Shown one piece after another: positions 28,591 to 37,514 of a stretch of DNA of 48,992 nucleotides. Positions within the stretch are counted from its first letter, which is position 1. The number at the start of each line of letters is the position of its first letter. Source of the stretch: Pedobacter sp. (GTDB taxonomy: Bacteria; Bacteroidota; Bacteroidia; Sphingobacteriales; Sphingobacteriaceae); NCBI GenBank assembly GCA_014377775.1, contig JACMOW010000202.1, positions 1 to 48,992 of the forward strand, given 5' to 3'. Below the pieces are notes generated by a model. It was not told the origin of the DNA. It ran no database searches and worked only from the letters and a program-made list of their open reading frames with translations. Both the position numbers and the translations under genes were made by a program.

Positions 28591-28607
28591 CCGTCATCGG
28601 ATGACGG
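28591..28607. repeat. Hairpin CCGTCAT-CGG-ATGACGG between uxaA and kduI
   Basis: Perfect 7-bp stem, 3-nt loop. Confidence 0.65.
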
Positions 28608-28668
28608 ATAAAATAAAAAAGGAAACCCAAAAAGCAAGTTTCACTATAGTTAAGAACAATAAGCACGA

Positions 28669-29499
28669 ATGAAAATTATACAACATGTACATTCAGAAGA
28701 TTTCAAAACCTATCAAACCGATAAAATTAGAGATCGATTTTTATTAGATGGATTAAAAGAAAAAAATAAGGCAAACTTTGTGTATGCCCATTATGACCGT
28801 ATGGTTACGGGATTAATTACCCCCACTACAGAGATCGTAACTTTAGGTATATATGATATTTTGCGTGCCGATTTTTTCTTAGAAAGAAGAGAAATGGGTG
28901 TAATTAATGTGGGTGGCGAAGGCACTATTGTTGCCGATGGAATAGTTTACGATTTAGCAAAGTTAGATTGCTTATACATGGGTAAAGGTGTTAAAGAAGT
29001 AGCTTTTAGTAGTAAAGATGCTAACAATCCTGCGATTTTTTATGCTTTATCTGCTCCCGCTCACGCAACTCATCCAACTACATTTTTAAAAAATAGTGAT
29101 GCATTTTCTGCTCAATTGGGAAGTGTAGAAACTGCAAATGAGCGTAAAATTGCACGTTATATTCATAAAGATGGGATACAAAGTTGCCAGTTGGTAATGG
29201 GACTAACCATTCTTTCTAGTGGAAGTGTTTGGAATACCATTCCGCCACATACACATGATCGACGTATGGAAGTTTATTTCTATTTTGATATAGAAGATGA
29301 GCATCGTGTTTTTCATTACATGGGCGAACCACAAGAAACCCGTCATATCATTGTAGCTAATCACGAAGCGGTTTTATCGCCAGTTTGGAGTATTCACGCA
29401 GGTAGCGGAACAAAAAATTATAGTTTTATTTGGGGCATGGCTGGCGAAAATTTGGACTATGCAGATATGGACACATTTGGCGTAAAAGAACTTAAATAA
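28669..29499 (+). CDS. kduI: 5-dehydro-4-deoxy-D-glucuronate isomerase
   Basis: VYAHYDRMVTGLITPTTE, FFLERREMGVINVGGEGTI, NTIPPHTHDRRMEVYFYFD, VWSIHAGSGTKNYSFIWGMAGEN. Confidence 0.96.
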   Translation: MKIIQHVHSEDFKTYQTDKIRDRFLLDGLKEKNKANFVYAHYDRMVTGLITPTTEIVTLGIYDILRADFFLERREMGVINVGGEGTIVADGIVYDLAKLDCLYMGKGVKEVAFSSKDANNPAIFYALSAPAHATHPTTFLKNSDAFSAQLGSVETANERKIARYIHKDGIQSCQLVMGLTILSSGSVWNTIPPHTHDRRMEVYFYFDIEDEHRVFHYMGEPQETRHIIVANHEAVLSPVWSIHAGSGTKNYSFIWGMAGENLDYADMDTFGVKELK

Positions 29500-30314
29500 T
29501 GGATCAATCATTTTCTTTAGAAGGTAAAGTAATCGTAGTAACTGGAGGAACAGGAATTTTAGGTAATTCATTCATTAATGCCATTGTAGAGGCGGGTGGC
29601 TCTGTTGGAATTTTAGGTAGAAATGCTGAAATCGCGAACCAAAGAGCGGATGTGATTAATAAAAACGGTGGCAAAGCAATTGCACTAATTGCCGATGCAA
29701 TGGATGAAGTACAACTCCTCGCAGCCAGAGAAAAAATTATTACTGCTTTTGGTAAAATAGATGGTTTGGTAAATGCTGCAGGTGGTAATATGCCCGATGG
29801 TGTTTTGCAGCCAGAAGAAAGCATTTTTAGTATGAAAATGGAGGGAATGAAAAAAGTACTCGACCTGAACTTATGGGGAACACTTATTCCAACGCAAATT
29901 TTTGGAGAAGCGATTGCCAATACAGGAAAGGGAAGTATCGTTAATATTTCTTCAATGAACTCTAAGAAAGCAGTAACCAAAGTTTTAGGCTATAATATGG
30001 GTAAAGCAGCGGTAGATTGCTATACACAATGGTTTGCAGTAGAACTTGCCAATCGTTACGGCGATAAAATACGTATGAATGCGTTGGCGCCAGGCTTTTT
30101 CTTAACCGAACAAAATCGCAATTTATTAACTACACCAGATGGTGGATTTACACCTCGGGGCCAGTCGGTAATTAAACAAACGCCTTTTAAGCGTTTCGGT
30201 GATCCGGATGAATTAAAAGGTGCTTTGGTTTGGCTTTTGAGTGATGCATCTCAGTTTGTAACTGGAGCAATGATTTGTGTAGATGGGGGCTTCTCGATAT
30301 TTAGTGGGGTTTAA
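29499..30314 (+). CDS. SDR oxidoreductase, UxuB/YjmF-like (mannonate oxidoreductase type), probably fulfilling the KduD step
   Basis: GKVIVVTGGTGILG, NAAGGNMPDGVLQPEESIF, YNMGKAAVDCYTQWFAVELA, LAPGFFLTEQNRNLL; 1-nt overlap with kduI. Confidence 0.88.
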   Translation: MDQSFSLEGKVIVVTGGTGILGNSFINAIVEAGGSVGILGRNAEIANQRADVINKNGGKAIALIADAMDEVQLLAAREKIITAFGKIDGLVNAAGGNMPDGVLQPEESIFSMKMEGMKKVLDLNLWGTLIPTQIFGEAIANTGKGSIVNISSMNSKKAVTKVLGYNMGKAAVDCYTQWFAVELANRYGDKIRMNALAPGFFLTEQNRNLLTTPDGGFTPRGQSVIKQTPFKRFGDPDELKGALVWLLSDASQFVTGAMICVDGGFSIFSGV

Positions 30315-30345
30315 GGTTAATGGAGAATAGAAACAGAAAATAGGG

Positions 30346-30391
30346 AATAGGAAATAGACAATTTGTATAAGCATCCAATCTATTTCCTATT
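30346..30391. repeat. 13-bp perfect inverted repeat AATAGGAAATAGA / TCTATTTCCTATT
   Basis: Arms 30346-30358 and 30379-30391, 20-nt loop, intergenic before uxaC. Confidence 0.8.
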
Positions 30392-30426
30392 TACCATTTC
30401 CTAATAAAATAAATAAAAGTAAAAAA

Positions 30427-31827
30427 GTGAAAAATTTTCTAGACGATAACTTTTTATTGCAGACCAAAACAGCAGAAACGCTGTATCACGAGTTTGCAAA
30501 ACAGATGCCGATAATTGATTACCATAATCACTTAATGCCAGATCAAATTGCTTTAGATAAAAACTTTGAGAACATTACTCAGGTTTGGCTTTATGGCGAT
30601 CATTATAAATGGAGAGCAATGCGTGCAAATGGAGTAGATGAGTATTATATCACCGGAGCAGCATCAGATTGGGAAAAATTTGAGAAATGGGCCGAAACGG
30701 TTCCGTATACTTTAAGAAATCCGCTTTATCATTGGACTCATCTTGAATTACAGCGCTATTTTGGTATTCATGAAGTATTATCATTAGCCAATGCCAAAGA
30801 AGTATACGACGAATGTAATGCTAAATTGCAAACAAAAGAATACAGCGTACAAGGTTTGTTGAGTATGATGAATGTTAAAACCTTGTGTACAACTGATGAT
30901 CCCTTAGACAATTTAGAATATCATAAACAAATAAAAAACAGTGGGATAGATTTAAAGGTTTTACCTGCATTTAGACCAGATAAGGCGATGAATTCTGATG
31001 ATGTGGGCGGCCTTAATGCCTATATTGATAAATTAGGCGAAATAGGAGGAGCTAAAATACATGATTATGAAGTGTATTTGGCAGCATTAAAATCGCGTCA
31101 CGATTATTTTGCAGCTAATGGCGCATCGGTTTCTGATCATGGCTTAGAGCAAATTTATGCGGAGGATTATACGCAAGGAGAATTAAAAACTATTTTCTTG
31201 AAAATTAGAGAGAACGCGGGGATTACTCCAAAAGAAAGTTTGAAGTTTAAATCGGCTATGCTTTTCAACTTTGCTTTATGGGATCACGAAAAGGGTTGGG
31301 TACAGCAGTTTCACTTAGGTGCTTTACGTAATAACAATACCCGTTTATTGTCGTCATTGGGTCCCGATACTGGTTTCGATTCAATTGGCGATTTTCCGCA
31401 AGGTAAATCATTATCTAAATTCTTAAATAAATTAGATTTAGAGAATAAATTAACAAAAACCATTTTATATAACTTAAATCCTGCCGATAACGAATTAATG
31501 GCTACCATGATTGGTAATTATCAAGATGGAACTGTTGCTGGAAAGGTTCAATGGGGCTCTGGATGGTGGTTTTTAGATCAAAAGGAGGGGATGATTAAAC
31601 AAATAAATACGCTATCTAATATGGGCTTATTAAGTCAGTTTGTTGGGATGTTAACCGATTCAAGAAGCTTTCTTTCGTTCCCACGACATGAATATTTTAG
31701 ACGCATCTTATGCGATTTATTTGGTACAGATGTGGAAAATGGTGAAATTCCTTATAATAAGGAATGGTTAGGAAAAGTTATTCAAGACATTTGCTATAAC
31801 AATGCTAAAACCTATTTCAATTTTTAA
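30427..31827 (+). CDS. uxaC: Glucuronate/galacturonate isomerase
   Basis: PIIDYHNHLMPDQIALDKNFENITQVWLYGDHYKWRAMRANGV, CTTDDPLDNLEYH, LPAFRPDKA, MLTDSRSFLSFPRHEYFRRILCD. Confidence 0.97.
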   Translation: MKNFLDDNFLLQTKTAETLYHEFAKQMPIIDYHNHLMPDQIALDKNFENITQVWLYGDHYKWRAMRANGVDEYYITGAASDWEKFEKWAETVPYTLRNPLYHWTHLELQRYFGIHEVLSLANAKEVYDECNAKLQTKEYSVQGLLSMMNVKTLCTTDDPLDNLEYHKQIKNSGIDLKVLPAFRPDKAMNSDDVGGLNAYIDKLGEIGGAKIHDYEVYLAALKSRHDYFAANGASVSDHGLEQIYAEDYTQGELKTIFLKIRENAGITPKESLKFKSAMLFNFALWDHEKGWVQQFHLGALRNNNTRLLSSLGPDTGFDSIGDFPQGKSLSKFLNKLDLENKLTKTILYNLNPADNELMATMIGNYQDGTVAGKVQWGSGWWFLDQKEGMIKQINTLSNMGLLSQFVGMLTDSRSFLSFPRHEYFRRILCDLFGTDVENGEIPYNKEWLGKVIQDICYNNAKTYFNF

Positions 31828-31828
31828 C

Positions 31829-32845
31829 ATGGGGAAAGTATTAAGCTTTGGCGAACTTTTATTGCGCATCTGCCCAGATGGGGATGGAGAATGGCTAGCG
31901 GAAAATAAATTGCCAATTTACGTTGGTGGTGCGGAATTAAATGTAGCAACCGCATTGGCCTTATGGGATATTCCTTCAGCTTATTTTACGGCTTTGCCCA
32001 AGAATTTTATGGCCGAGCAAATTATCGGCTACATGGATAACTGTAAAATCGATACTTCAAGAATTTATCATGGCGGAGATCGTATAGGTTTATATTATTT
32101 GCCAAAAGGAAAAGATCTGAAAAATGCAGGTGTAATTTACGATCGAGCAAATTCGGCTTTTGCAGCCTTAAAAACCAACAGAATTAATTGGGATAACGTT
32201 TTGGAAGGCGTTAATTGGTTTCACTTTAGCGCCATTTGTCCGGCTTTAAATCAGGATGCCGCCGATGTTTGCTTGGAAGCCGTTAAAGCTGCAAGTGAAA
32301 GAGGTATTACCATATCGATCGATTTAAATTACAGAGCTAAGTTGTGGCAATATGGCAAAAATCCATTAGAAATTATTCCGCAACTGGCACAGTATTGTGA
32401 TTTAATTATGGGAAATATTTGGGCTACAGAAAGGATGCTAGGCATCAGCCTGCCTGAATTTATACACGAAACGAACGATAAAAATACCTATCTTGAGCAA
32501 GCTAAAACTAGCTCAGAAGAAATTAGTAAACAATATATTAAGTGTAAATGGGTGGCAAATACTTTTCGTTTTGATTATCAAAAGGGAATAAAATATTATA
32601 CTACATTGTATATAAATAATGAACTTTTAGTTTCGAAAGAATATAATTCAGAAAAATTTTTAGATAAAGTTGGAAGCGGAGATTGTTTTATGGCAGGTTT
32701 AATTTATGGTTTTTATCAAAATAACAATCCTCTAGACATCTTAAATTTTGCAACAGCAGCAGCATTTAATAAATTATTTATACCAAGCGACTGTACTACC
32801 GCTACAGTTGCAGATGTAAAGCAAACATTATCAACTCATGATTAA
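31829..32845 (+). CDS. kdgK: 2-dehydro-3-deoxygluconokinase (PfkB family)
   Basis: GKVLSFGELLLRICPDGDGEW, VGGAELNVATALALWDIP, DKVGSGDCFMAGLIYG; ATG at 31829, directly after the uxaC stop, preferred over 31802. Confidence 0.92.
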   Translation: MGKVLSFGELLLRICPDGDGEWLAENKLPIYVGGAELNVATALALWDIPSAYFTALPKNFMAEQIIGYMDNCKIDTSRIYHGGDRIGLYYLPKGKDLKNAGVIYDRANSAFAALKTNRINWDNVLEGVNWFHFSAICPALNQDAADVCLEAVKAASERGITISIDLNYRAKLWQYGKNPLEIIPQLAQYCDLIMGNIWATERMLGISLPEFIHETNDKNTYLEQAKTSSEEISKQYIKCKWVANTFRFDYQKGIKYYTTLYINNELLVSKEYNSEKFLDKVGSGDCFMAGLIYGFYQNNNPLDILNFATAAAFNKLFIPSDCTTATVADVKQTLSTHD

Positions 32846-33503
32846 GGATAAGAATACAACAATTGCGGCAATTAGAAAACAAGGCTTATTGCCATTATTT
32901 TATTACGAAAATGAAGATGTAAGTTTAGAAATTGTTCGTGCTTTATACAAAGGCGGTGTTCGAGTTTTCGAATATACAAATAGAGGTAAAGCTGCTTTGG
33001 CAAATTTTAAGTTCTTAAAAAAAGCTTTAAAAACTGAAATGCAAGATTTGTTTTTAGGTGTTGGAACGATTAAAAATACCAATGAACTAAATGATTTTCT
33101 GGCTGCGGGAGCTGATTTTATTGTTTGCCCAGTTGTAGATTTAGAAGTTGGTAAACTCACACATGAAGCTGGTTTATTATGGATCCCAGGGTGTATGACA
33201 CCAACTGAAATTAATATTGCTCACCAATTCGGAGCAGGTATTATCAAATTATTCCCAGCTAATATTTTAGGGCCAGAATATTTATCGTCTGTAAAGGAGC
33301 TTTTCCAAGGTCAGTTATTTGTGCCAACAGGTGGAGTAGAAATTGATGAAACGAACATCGACACTTGGTTTAAAGCAGGTGTTTGTGCAGTTGGAATGGG
33401 TAGTAAATTAGTGAGTAAAAAAATACTAGAAAATAAAGATTACGATACCTTGGTTTCGCTAACTATGAAAGCATTGGAAATTATTAACAAAGTAAAACCC
33501 TAA
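32838..33503 (+). CDS. kdgA: KDPG/KHG aldolase
   Basis: LFYYENEDVSLEIVRALYKGGVRVFEYTNRG, GVGTIKNTNELNDFLAAGADFIVCPVVD, WIPGCMTPTEI, IIKLFPAN, PTGGVEIDE. Confidence 0.95.
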   Translation: MIKDKNTTIAAIRKQGLLPLFYYENEDVSLEIVRALYKGGVRVFEYTNRGKAALANFKFLKKALKTEMQDLFLGVGTIKNTNELNDFLAAGADFIVCPVVDLEVGKLTHEAGLLWIPGCMTPTEINIAHQFGAGIIKLFPANILGPEYLSSVKELFQGQLFVPTGGVEIDETNIDTWFKAGVCAVGMGSKLVSKKILENKDYDTLVSLTMKALEIINKVKP

Positions 33504-33530
33504 CATACAACCAAAATAAACTTTAAGAAT

Positions 33531-35105
33531 ATGAACCAAGCCAAAATTGGTAATTATAGATGGACCATTTGCGCCCTTCTGTTTTTTGCCACAACTGTAA
33601 ACTATTTAGATAGACAGGTTTTAAGTCTGCTAAAACCCGTATTAGAAGAGCAATTTGGTTGGTCAAATAGCGATTACGCAGATATTGCAGCAGTATTTCA
33701 ATTTACTTACGCTATCGCAATGCTTTTTGCTGGTAGATTTGTAGATAAATTGGGTACAAAATGGGGCTATGGAATTGCGATTGTAATTTGGTCTATTGGT
33801 GCGATTATTCATGCCTATTCCATTTCAATTGGTACAGGCGTTGCATCTGTTTTAACAACTTTTGGAATTGCTGCTTTACCCGTTTCTATATTGGGCTTTA
33901 TGTTTTCTAGGGCAGTTTTGGCCATTGGAGAAGCAGGTAATTTTCCCGCAGCAATAAAGGCAACAGCAGAATACCATCCAAAAAAAGAACGTTCATTGGC
34001 AACAGGTATTTTCAATTCTGGAGCTAACGTAGGTGCTGTTTTAGCGCCACTAACTGTACCTTGGATTGCCGAACACTGGGGTTGGGAAAGAGCATTTGAA
34101 TTGGTTGGGGCAATAGGGTTTTTGTGGTTATTCTTTTGGTTAATTTTCTATGAATCTCCAGAGAAACAAAAAAGATTGTCTGCAGGAGAATTGGCCTACA
34201 TTAACAGTGACGAAGATGAGGTTGCAGATAAAGCAAACGTTGATAAAGTATCATGGTTTAAGTTATTGACCTATAAACAAACTTGGGCTTTTACTTTTGG
34301 CAAGTTCATGACGGATGGTGTGTGGTGGTTTTTCTTGTTTTGGTTACCAGGTTATTTAAAGGATCAATACGGTATGACAGGTTCAGATATCGTGCTTCCA
34401 TTATCAATACTTTATAGCATGACGATGATTGGAAGTATTGGTGGCGGTTGGTTGCCTAAATATTTTGTAGATAAAGGTTATGAAGTATATGATGGACGAA
34501 TGAAAGCCATGTTTGCAATTGCACTTTTTCCATTGGTAGTTTTATTTGCACAACCCCTAGGACATTATTCTTTCTGGATTCCAGTTATTTTAATCGGTAT
34601 AGGTACTTCAGCCCACCAAGCTTGGTCGGCAAATATTTTTACCACCGTTTCAGATATGTTTCCGAAAAGAGCGATTGGCTCCGTAGTTGGAATAGGCGGT
34701 ATGGCAGGTGGTTTAGGCGGTGTTTTAGTAACTAAAACTGGTGGTTGGATATTCGATAATTATGCACATAAGGGGATTTCAGAGTCGTTTGCAAAATTTA
34801 ATGAAATGGGTAATAGTGGTTTTATCAGTCAAATTACATCGATGGATTTAGCCAGTAAGTATGGTGATAAGGTAAATTTAAACATGATGGCATTAAGTAA
34901 ATTGCCAGTTGAAGTTGCTGATAAGTTAAAATTAGAAGATGCATCTCTTTTTAATCAACTTTTAGAAATTCAAAAGCCACTGGTTCAATCTAACATGACT
35001 GTAGCCTACACGATCATGTTTGCCTTTTGTGCGGTTGCTTATTTAATTGCTTGGTCGGTTATGAAGTCATTGGTTCCAAAATATAAAAAGATTACTGATC
35101 TATAA
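33531..35105 (+). CDS. MFS hexuronate transporter (ExuT-like)
   Basis: RWTICALLFFATTVNYLDRQVLSLLKPVLEEQFGWSNSDYADI, AIGEAGNFPAAIKATAEYHPKKERSLATGIFNSGANVGAVLAPL. Confidence 0.93.
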   Translation: MNQAKIGNYRWTICALLFFATTVNYLDRQVLSLLKPVLEEQFGWSNSDYADIAAVFQFTYAIAMLFAGRFVDKLGTKWGYGIAIVIWSIGAIIHAYSISIGTGVASVLTTFGIAALPVSILGFMFSRAVLAIGEAGNFPAAIKATAEYHPKKERSLATGIFNSGANVGAVLAPLTVPWIAEHWGWERAFELVGAIGFLWLFFWLIFYESPEKQKRLSAGELAYINSDEDEVADKANVDKVSWFKLLTYKQTWAFTFGKFMTDGVWWFFLFWLPGYLKDQYGMTGSDIVLPLSILYSMTMIGSIGGGWLPKYFVDKGYEVYDGRMKAMFAIALFPLVVLFAQPLGHYSFWIPVILIGIGTSAHQAWSANIFTTVSDMFPKRAIGSVVGIGGMAGGLGGVLVTKTGGWIFDNYAHKGISESFAKFNEMGNSGFISQITSMDLASKYGDKVNLNMMALSKLPVEVADKLKLEDASLFNQLLEIQKPLVQSNMTVAYTIMFAFCAVAYLIAWSVMKSLVPKYKKITDL

Positions 35106-35108
35106 ATT

Positions 35109-36734
35109 ATGAGCTTTCAAGAACAATTAAATGAACTCTTTTTAACGGAAGAGGAAATTCCTACTGATTTTAAATTGGTAGAAGAAGTGAATCAACGTGA
35201 ATATTTATCAAACGGTGAAATGTTAACATGGAGCGGTGATGTCCACACCGTACTTTCACCAATTTGCATTAAAACAGTAAATGGTTTACAGCGTAAAATA
35301 ATTGGCACCTATCCCTTATGCGATAAAGAAGAAGCGAATGCAGCGTTAGACGCAGCCGTACTAGCTTACAATAACGGTAGAGGTGAATGGCCAACCATGA
35401 GCGTAGCAAAGCGAATTGAAAGAGTAGAGAAATTTACGCATGAAATTATTGAGAAAAAGCAAGAAGTTGTAAAGTTAATCATGTGGGAAATTGGTAAAAC
35501 TTATACTGATTCGACTAAAGAATTTGATCGTACTATTGAATATATTCAGGCTACAATAGATGCTTTGAAAGATTTAGATCGTCAGTCGGCTGGTTTTACC
35601 ATTGAACAAGGTATTATTGCTCAGATTCGTCGCTCTCCACTGGGTGTAGTATTGTGTATGGGGCCGTTTAATTACCCTTTAAACGAAACATTTACCACCT
35701 TAATTCCTGCCCTCATTATGGGGAATACCATTTTATTTAAACCACCTAAACACGGCACTTTATTGTTCTATCCATTATTAGATGCATTTAAAAACTGCTT
35801 TCCTAAAGGGGTAGTGAACACCATCTATGGACGCGGAAATAAAATAATCCCAGGCTTAATGGAATCTGGAAAAATCAACGTGCTTACCTTAATTGGTTCA
35901 AGCAAAGTAGCTAATGAGTTAAAAAAAATGCACCCAAAAGTAAATCGTTTACGTGCTATTTTGGGTTTGGATGCTAAAAACGCAGCCATTATTACGGCAA
36001 GAGCTGATTTGAAACTAGCAGTTCAAGAAACTGTATTGGGATCTTTATCATTTAATGGGCAAAGGTGTACTGCTTTAAAGATTATTTTTGTTCACCGTAG
36101 CTTAGCAGATGAGTTTTTAGTACAATTTTCGGAAGCGGTTGGTAAATTAAAATTTGGCATGCCTTGGGTAAGTGGAGTTTCTTTGACGCCATTACCAGAG
36201 CCTCAAAAGCCCGCTTATTTGAAAGCATGTTTAGATGATGCCATTTCTAAGGGAGCAAAAATTGTGAATGAAAATGGTGGTGCTACAAACGAATCATTCG
36301 TTTTTCCGGCAATTGTGTACCCGGTTAATGCAAAAATGAAACTCTATACCGAAGAGCAATTTGGTCCGGTTGTGCCAGTGGTGCCATTTGATGATTTAGA
36401 AGAAACCATAACTTATTTGATCGAGTCAACCCACGGACAGCAAGTAAGTATTTTTAGTAATGATGAAGATGAAATTGCATCCTTAATTGATCCTTTAGTA
36501 AATCAGGTAAGCCGTGTAAACATCAATTGTCAGTGCCAGCGTGGACCAGATGTATTTCCCTTTACAGGGAGAAAAGATAGTGCAGAAGGAACTTTATCTG
36601 TTGTAGACGCATTGCGTTCATTCTCCATCCGCTCTCTGGTTGCGACTAAGCTTAATGATAGTAACAAGCACCTCTTAAATGAAATTATTGATAGTCATAG
36701 TTCAAACTTCTTAAGCACAAAGTATTTATTTTAG
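35109..36734 (+). CDS. Aldehyde dehydrogenase, NADP-dependent (non-phosphorylating) glyceraldehyde-3-phosphate dehydrogenase-like
   Basis: GVVLCMGPFNYPLNETFTTLIPALIMGNTILFKPPKHG, GSLSFNGQRCTALKIIFVHRSLADEF, EEQFGPVVPVVPF, NINCQCQRGPDVFPFTGRKDS. Confidence 0.85.
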   Translation: MSFQEQLNELFLTEEEIPTDFKLVEEVNQREYLSNGEMLTWSGDVHTVLSPICIKTVNGLQRKIIGTYPLCDKEEANAALDAAVLAYNNGRGEWPTMSVAKRIERVEKFTHEIIEKKQEVVKLIMWEIGKTYTDSTKEFDRTIEYIQATIDALKDLDRQSAGFTIEQGIIAQIRRSPLGVVLCMGPFNYPLNETFTTLIPALIMGNTILFKPPKHGTLLFYPLLDAFKNCFPKGVVNTIYGRGNKIIPGLMESGKINVLTLIGSSKVANELKKMHPKVNRLRAILGLDAKNAAIITARADLKLAVQETVLGSLSFNGQRCTALKIIFVHRSLADEFLVQFSEAVGKLKFGMPWVSGVSLTPLPEPQKPAYLKACLDDAISKGAKIVNENGGATNESFVFPAIVYPVNAKMKLYTEEQFGPVVPVVPFDDLEETITYLIESTHGQQVSIFSNDEDEIASLIDPLVNQVSRVNINCQCQRGPDVFPFTGRKDSAEGTLSVVDALRSFSIRSLVATKLNDSNKHLLNEIIDSHSSNFLSTKYLF

Positions 36735-36790
36735 TAAAAACTGAAAGTAATTTAAGCTCTTGTAAGTTACATTTACAATTAAGTCAAAAA

Positions 36791-36816
36791 AGAAGGTGCA
36801 AACTTTCTTTTTTTTT
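36791..36816 (+). terminator. Intrinsic terminator after the catabolic operon
   Basis: AGAAGGT-GCAA-ACTTTCT (one G.U pair, GNRA loop) followed by T8. Confidence 0.75.
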
Positions 36817-36827
36817 ATAAAATTAGT

Positions 36828-36835
36828 TATATTTG
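36828..36835 (+). promoter_or_regulatory. -7 element TATATTTG of a putative sRNA promoter
   Basis: Exact TAnnTTTG. Confidence 0.55.
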
Positions 36836-36840
36836 AGCTT

Positions 36841-36907
36841 ACTCTTTCGAGAGTATGTTTTTCATAGGTAGATGTAGGGTCAGGAACTTTGTTTCTGGCC
36901 CTTTTTT
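36841..36907 (+). ncRNA. Candidate small RNA (about 65-70 nt)
   Basis: Downstream of exact TAnnTTTG; ACTCT-TTCG-AGAGT hairpin; ends with GGGTCAGGAAC-TTT-GTTTCTGGCCC hairpin plus T6. Confidence 0.45.
36877..36907 (+). terminator. Intrinsic terminator hairpin upstream of ubiX
   Basis: GGGTCAGGAAC / GTTTCTGGCCC (two G.U) followed by TTTTTT. Confidence 0.75.
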
Positions 36908-36908
36908 G

Positions 36909-36916
36909 TATCTTTG
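36909..36916 (+). promoter_or_regulatory. -7 element TATCTTTG for ubiX
   Basis: Exact TAnnTTTG 8 nt before the ubiX ATG. Confidence 0.6.
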
Positions 36917-36924
36917 TGTAGATT

Positions 36925-37494
36925 ATGCAGAACAAGAAAAAAATTATCGTTGCCGTTACTGGAGCAAGTGGTTCGATTTATGCCAAACTTTTATTAGATA
37001 ACCTTATAAAACTTTCAGATCAAATCGAACAAGTAGGGGTAGTAATGTCTGATAATGCAAAAGAAGTATGGCGTTTTGAACTTGGTAATGAAGATTATAA
37101 TCATTATCCATTTTCTTTTTATAGTAAAATGGATTTTAATGCCCCTTTTGCCTCAGGCTCTGCCAAATACGACACCATGATTATTGTACCCTGTTCTATG
37201 GGAACACTTGGCCGTATTGCAAACGGTATTTCCAACGATTTAATTTCTCGCGCAGCTGATGTAATTTTGAAAGAACGTAGAAAATTAATCGCAGTAGTTC
37301 GCGACACACCGTTTGGTCTCATCCATATCAATAACATGAAAACGGTTACAGAAGCTGGAGGAATTATATGCCCTGCAAACCCTTCTTTCTATAACCTTCC
37401 AAAAACAATTGAAGAAGTAGCCCAAACAGTGGTTAGTCGTATGATCGATTTGGCTGGGCTAGAACAAGAAAGTTATCGTTGGAATGAAGAGTAG
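36925..37494 (+). CDS. ubiX: UbiX family flavin prenyltransferase
   Basis: KIIVAVTGASGSIYAKLLLDNL, MIIVPCSMGTLGRIANGISNDLISRAADVILKERRKLIAVVRDTPF. Confidence 0.95.
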   Translation: MQNKKKIIVAVTGASGSIYAKLLLDNLIKLSDQIEQVGVVMSDNAKEVWRFELGNEDYNHYPFSFYSKMDFNAPFASGSAKYDTMIIVPCSMGTLGRIANGISNDLISRAADVILKERRKLIAVVRDTPFGLIHINNMKTVTEAGGIICPANPSFYNLPKTIEEVAQTVVSRMIDLAGLEQESYRWNEE

Positions 37495-37514
37495 TTTTTG
37501 TAACTTTACTGCCT

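Noticed and set aside
29504-29980. 158-aa minus-strand ORF opposite the SDR gene
   Set aside because: Long but antisense to a strong Rossmann-fold CDS; shadow ORF
31802-31828. Upstream Met extension of kdgK overlapping uxaC
   Set aside because: Overlaps the uxaC 3' end; ATG at 31829 gives the standard kinase N-terminus
33055-33075. Partial match to the PUL motif (TTGGAACGATTAAAAA) inside kdgA
   Set aside because: Loses the GC end, lies within coding sequence and has no properly spaced -7 element
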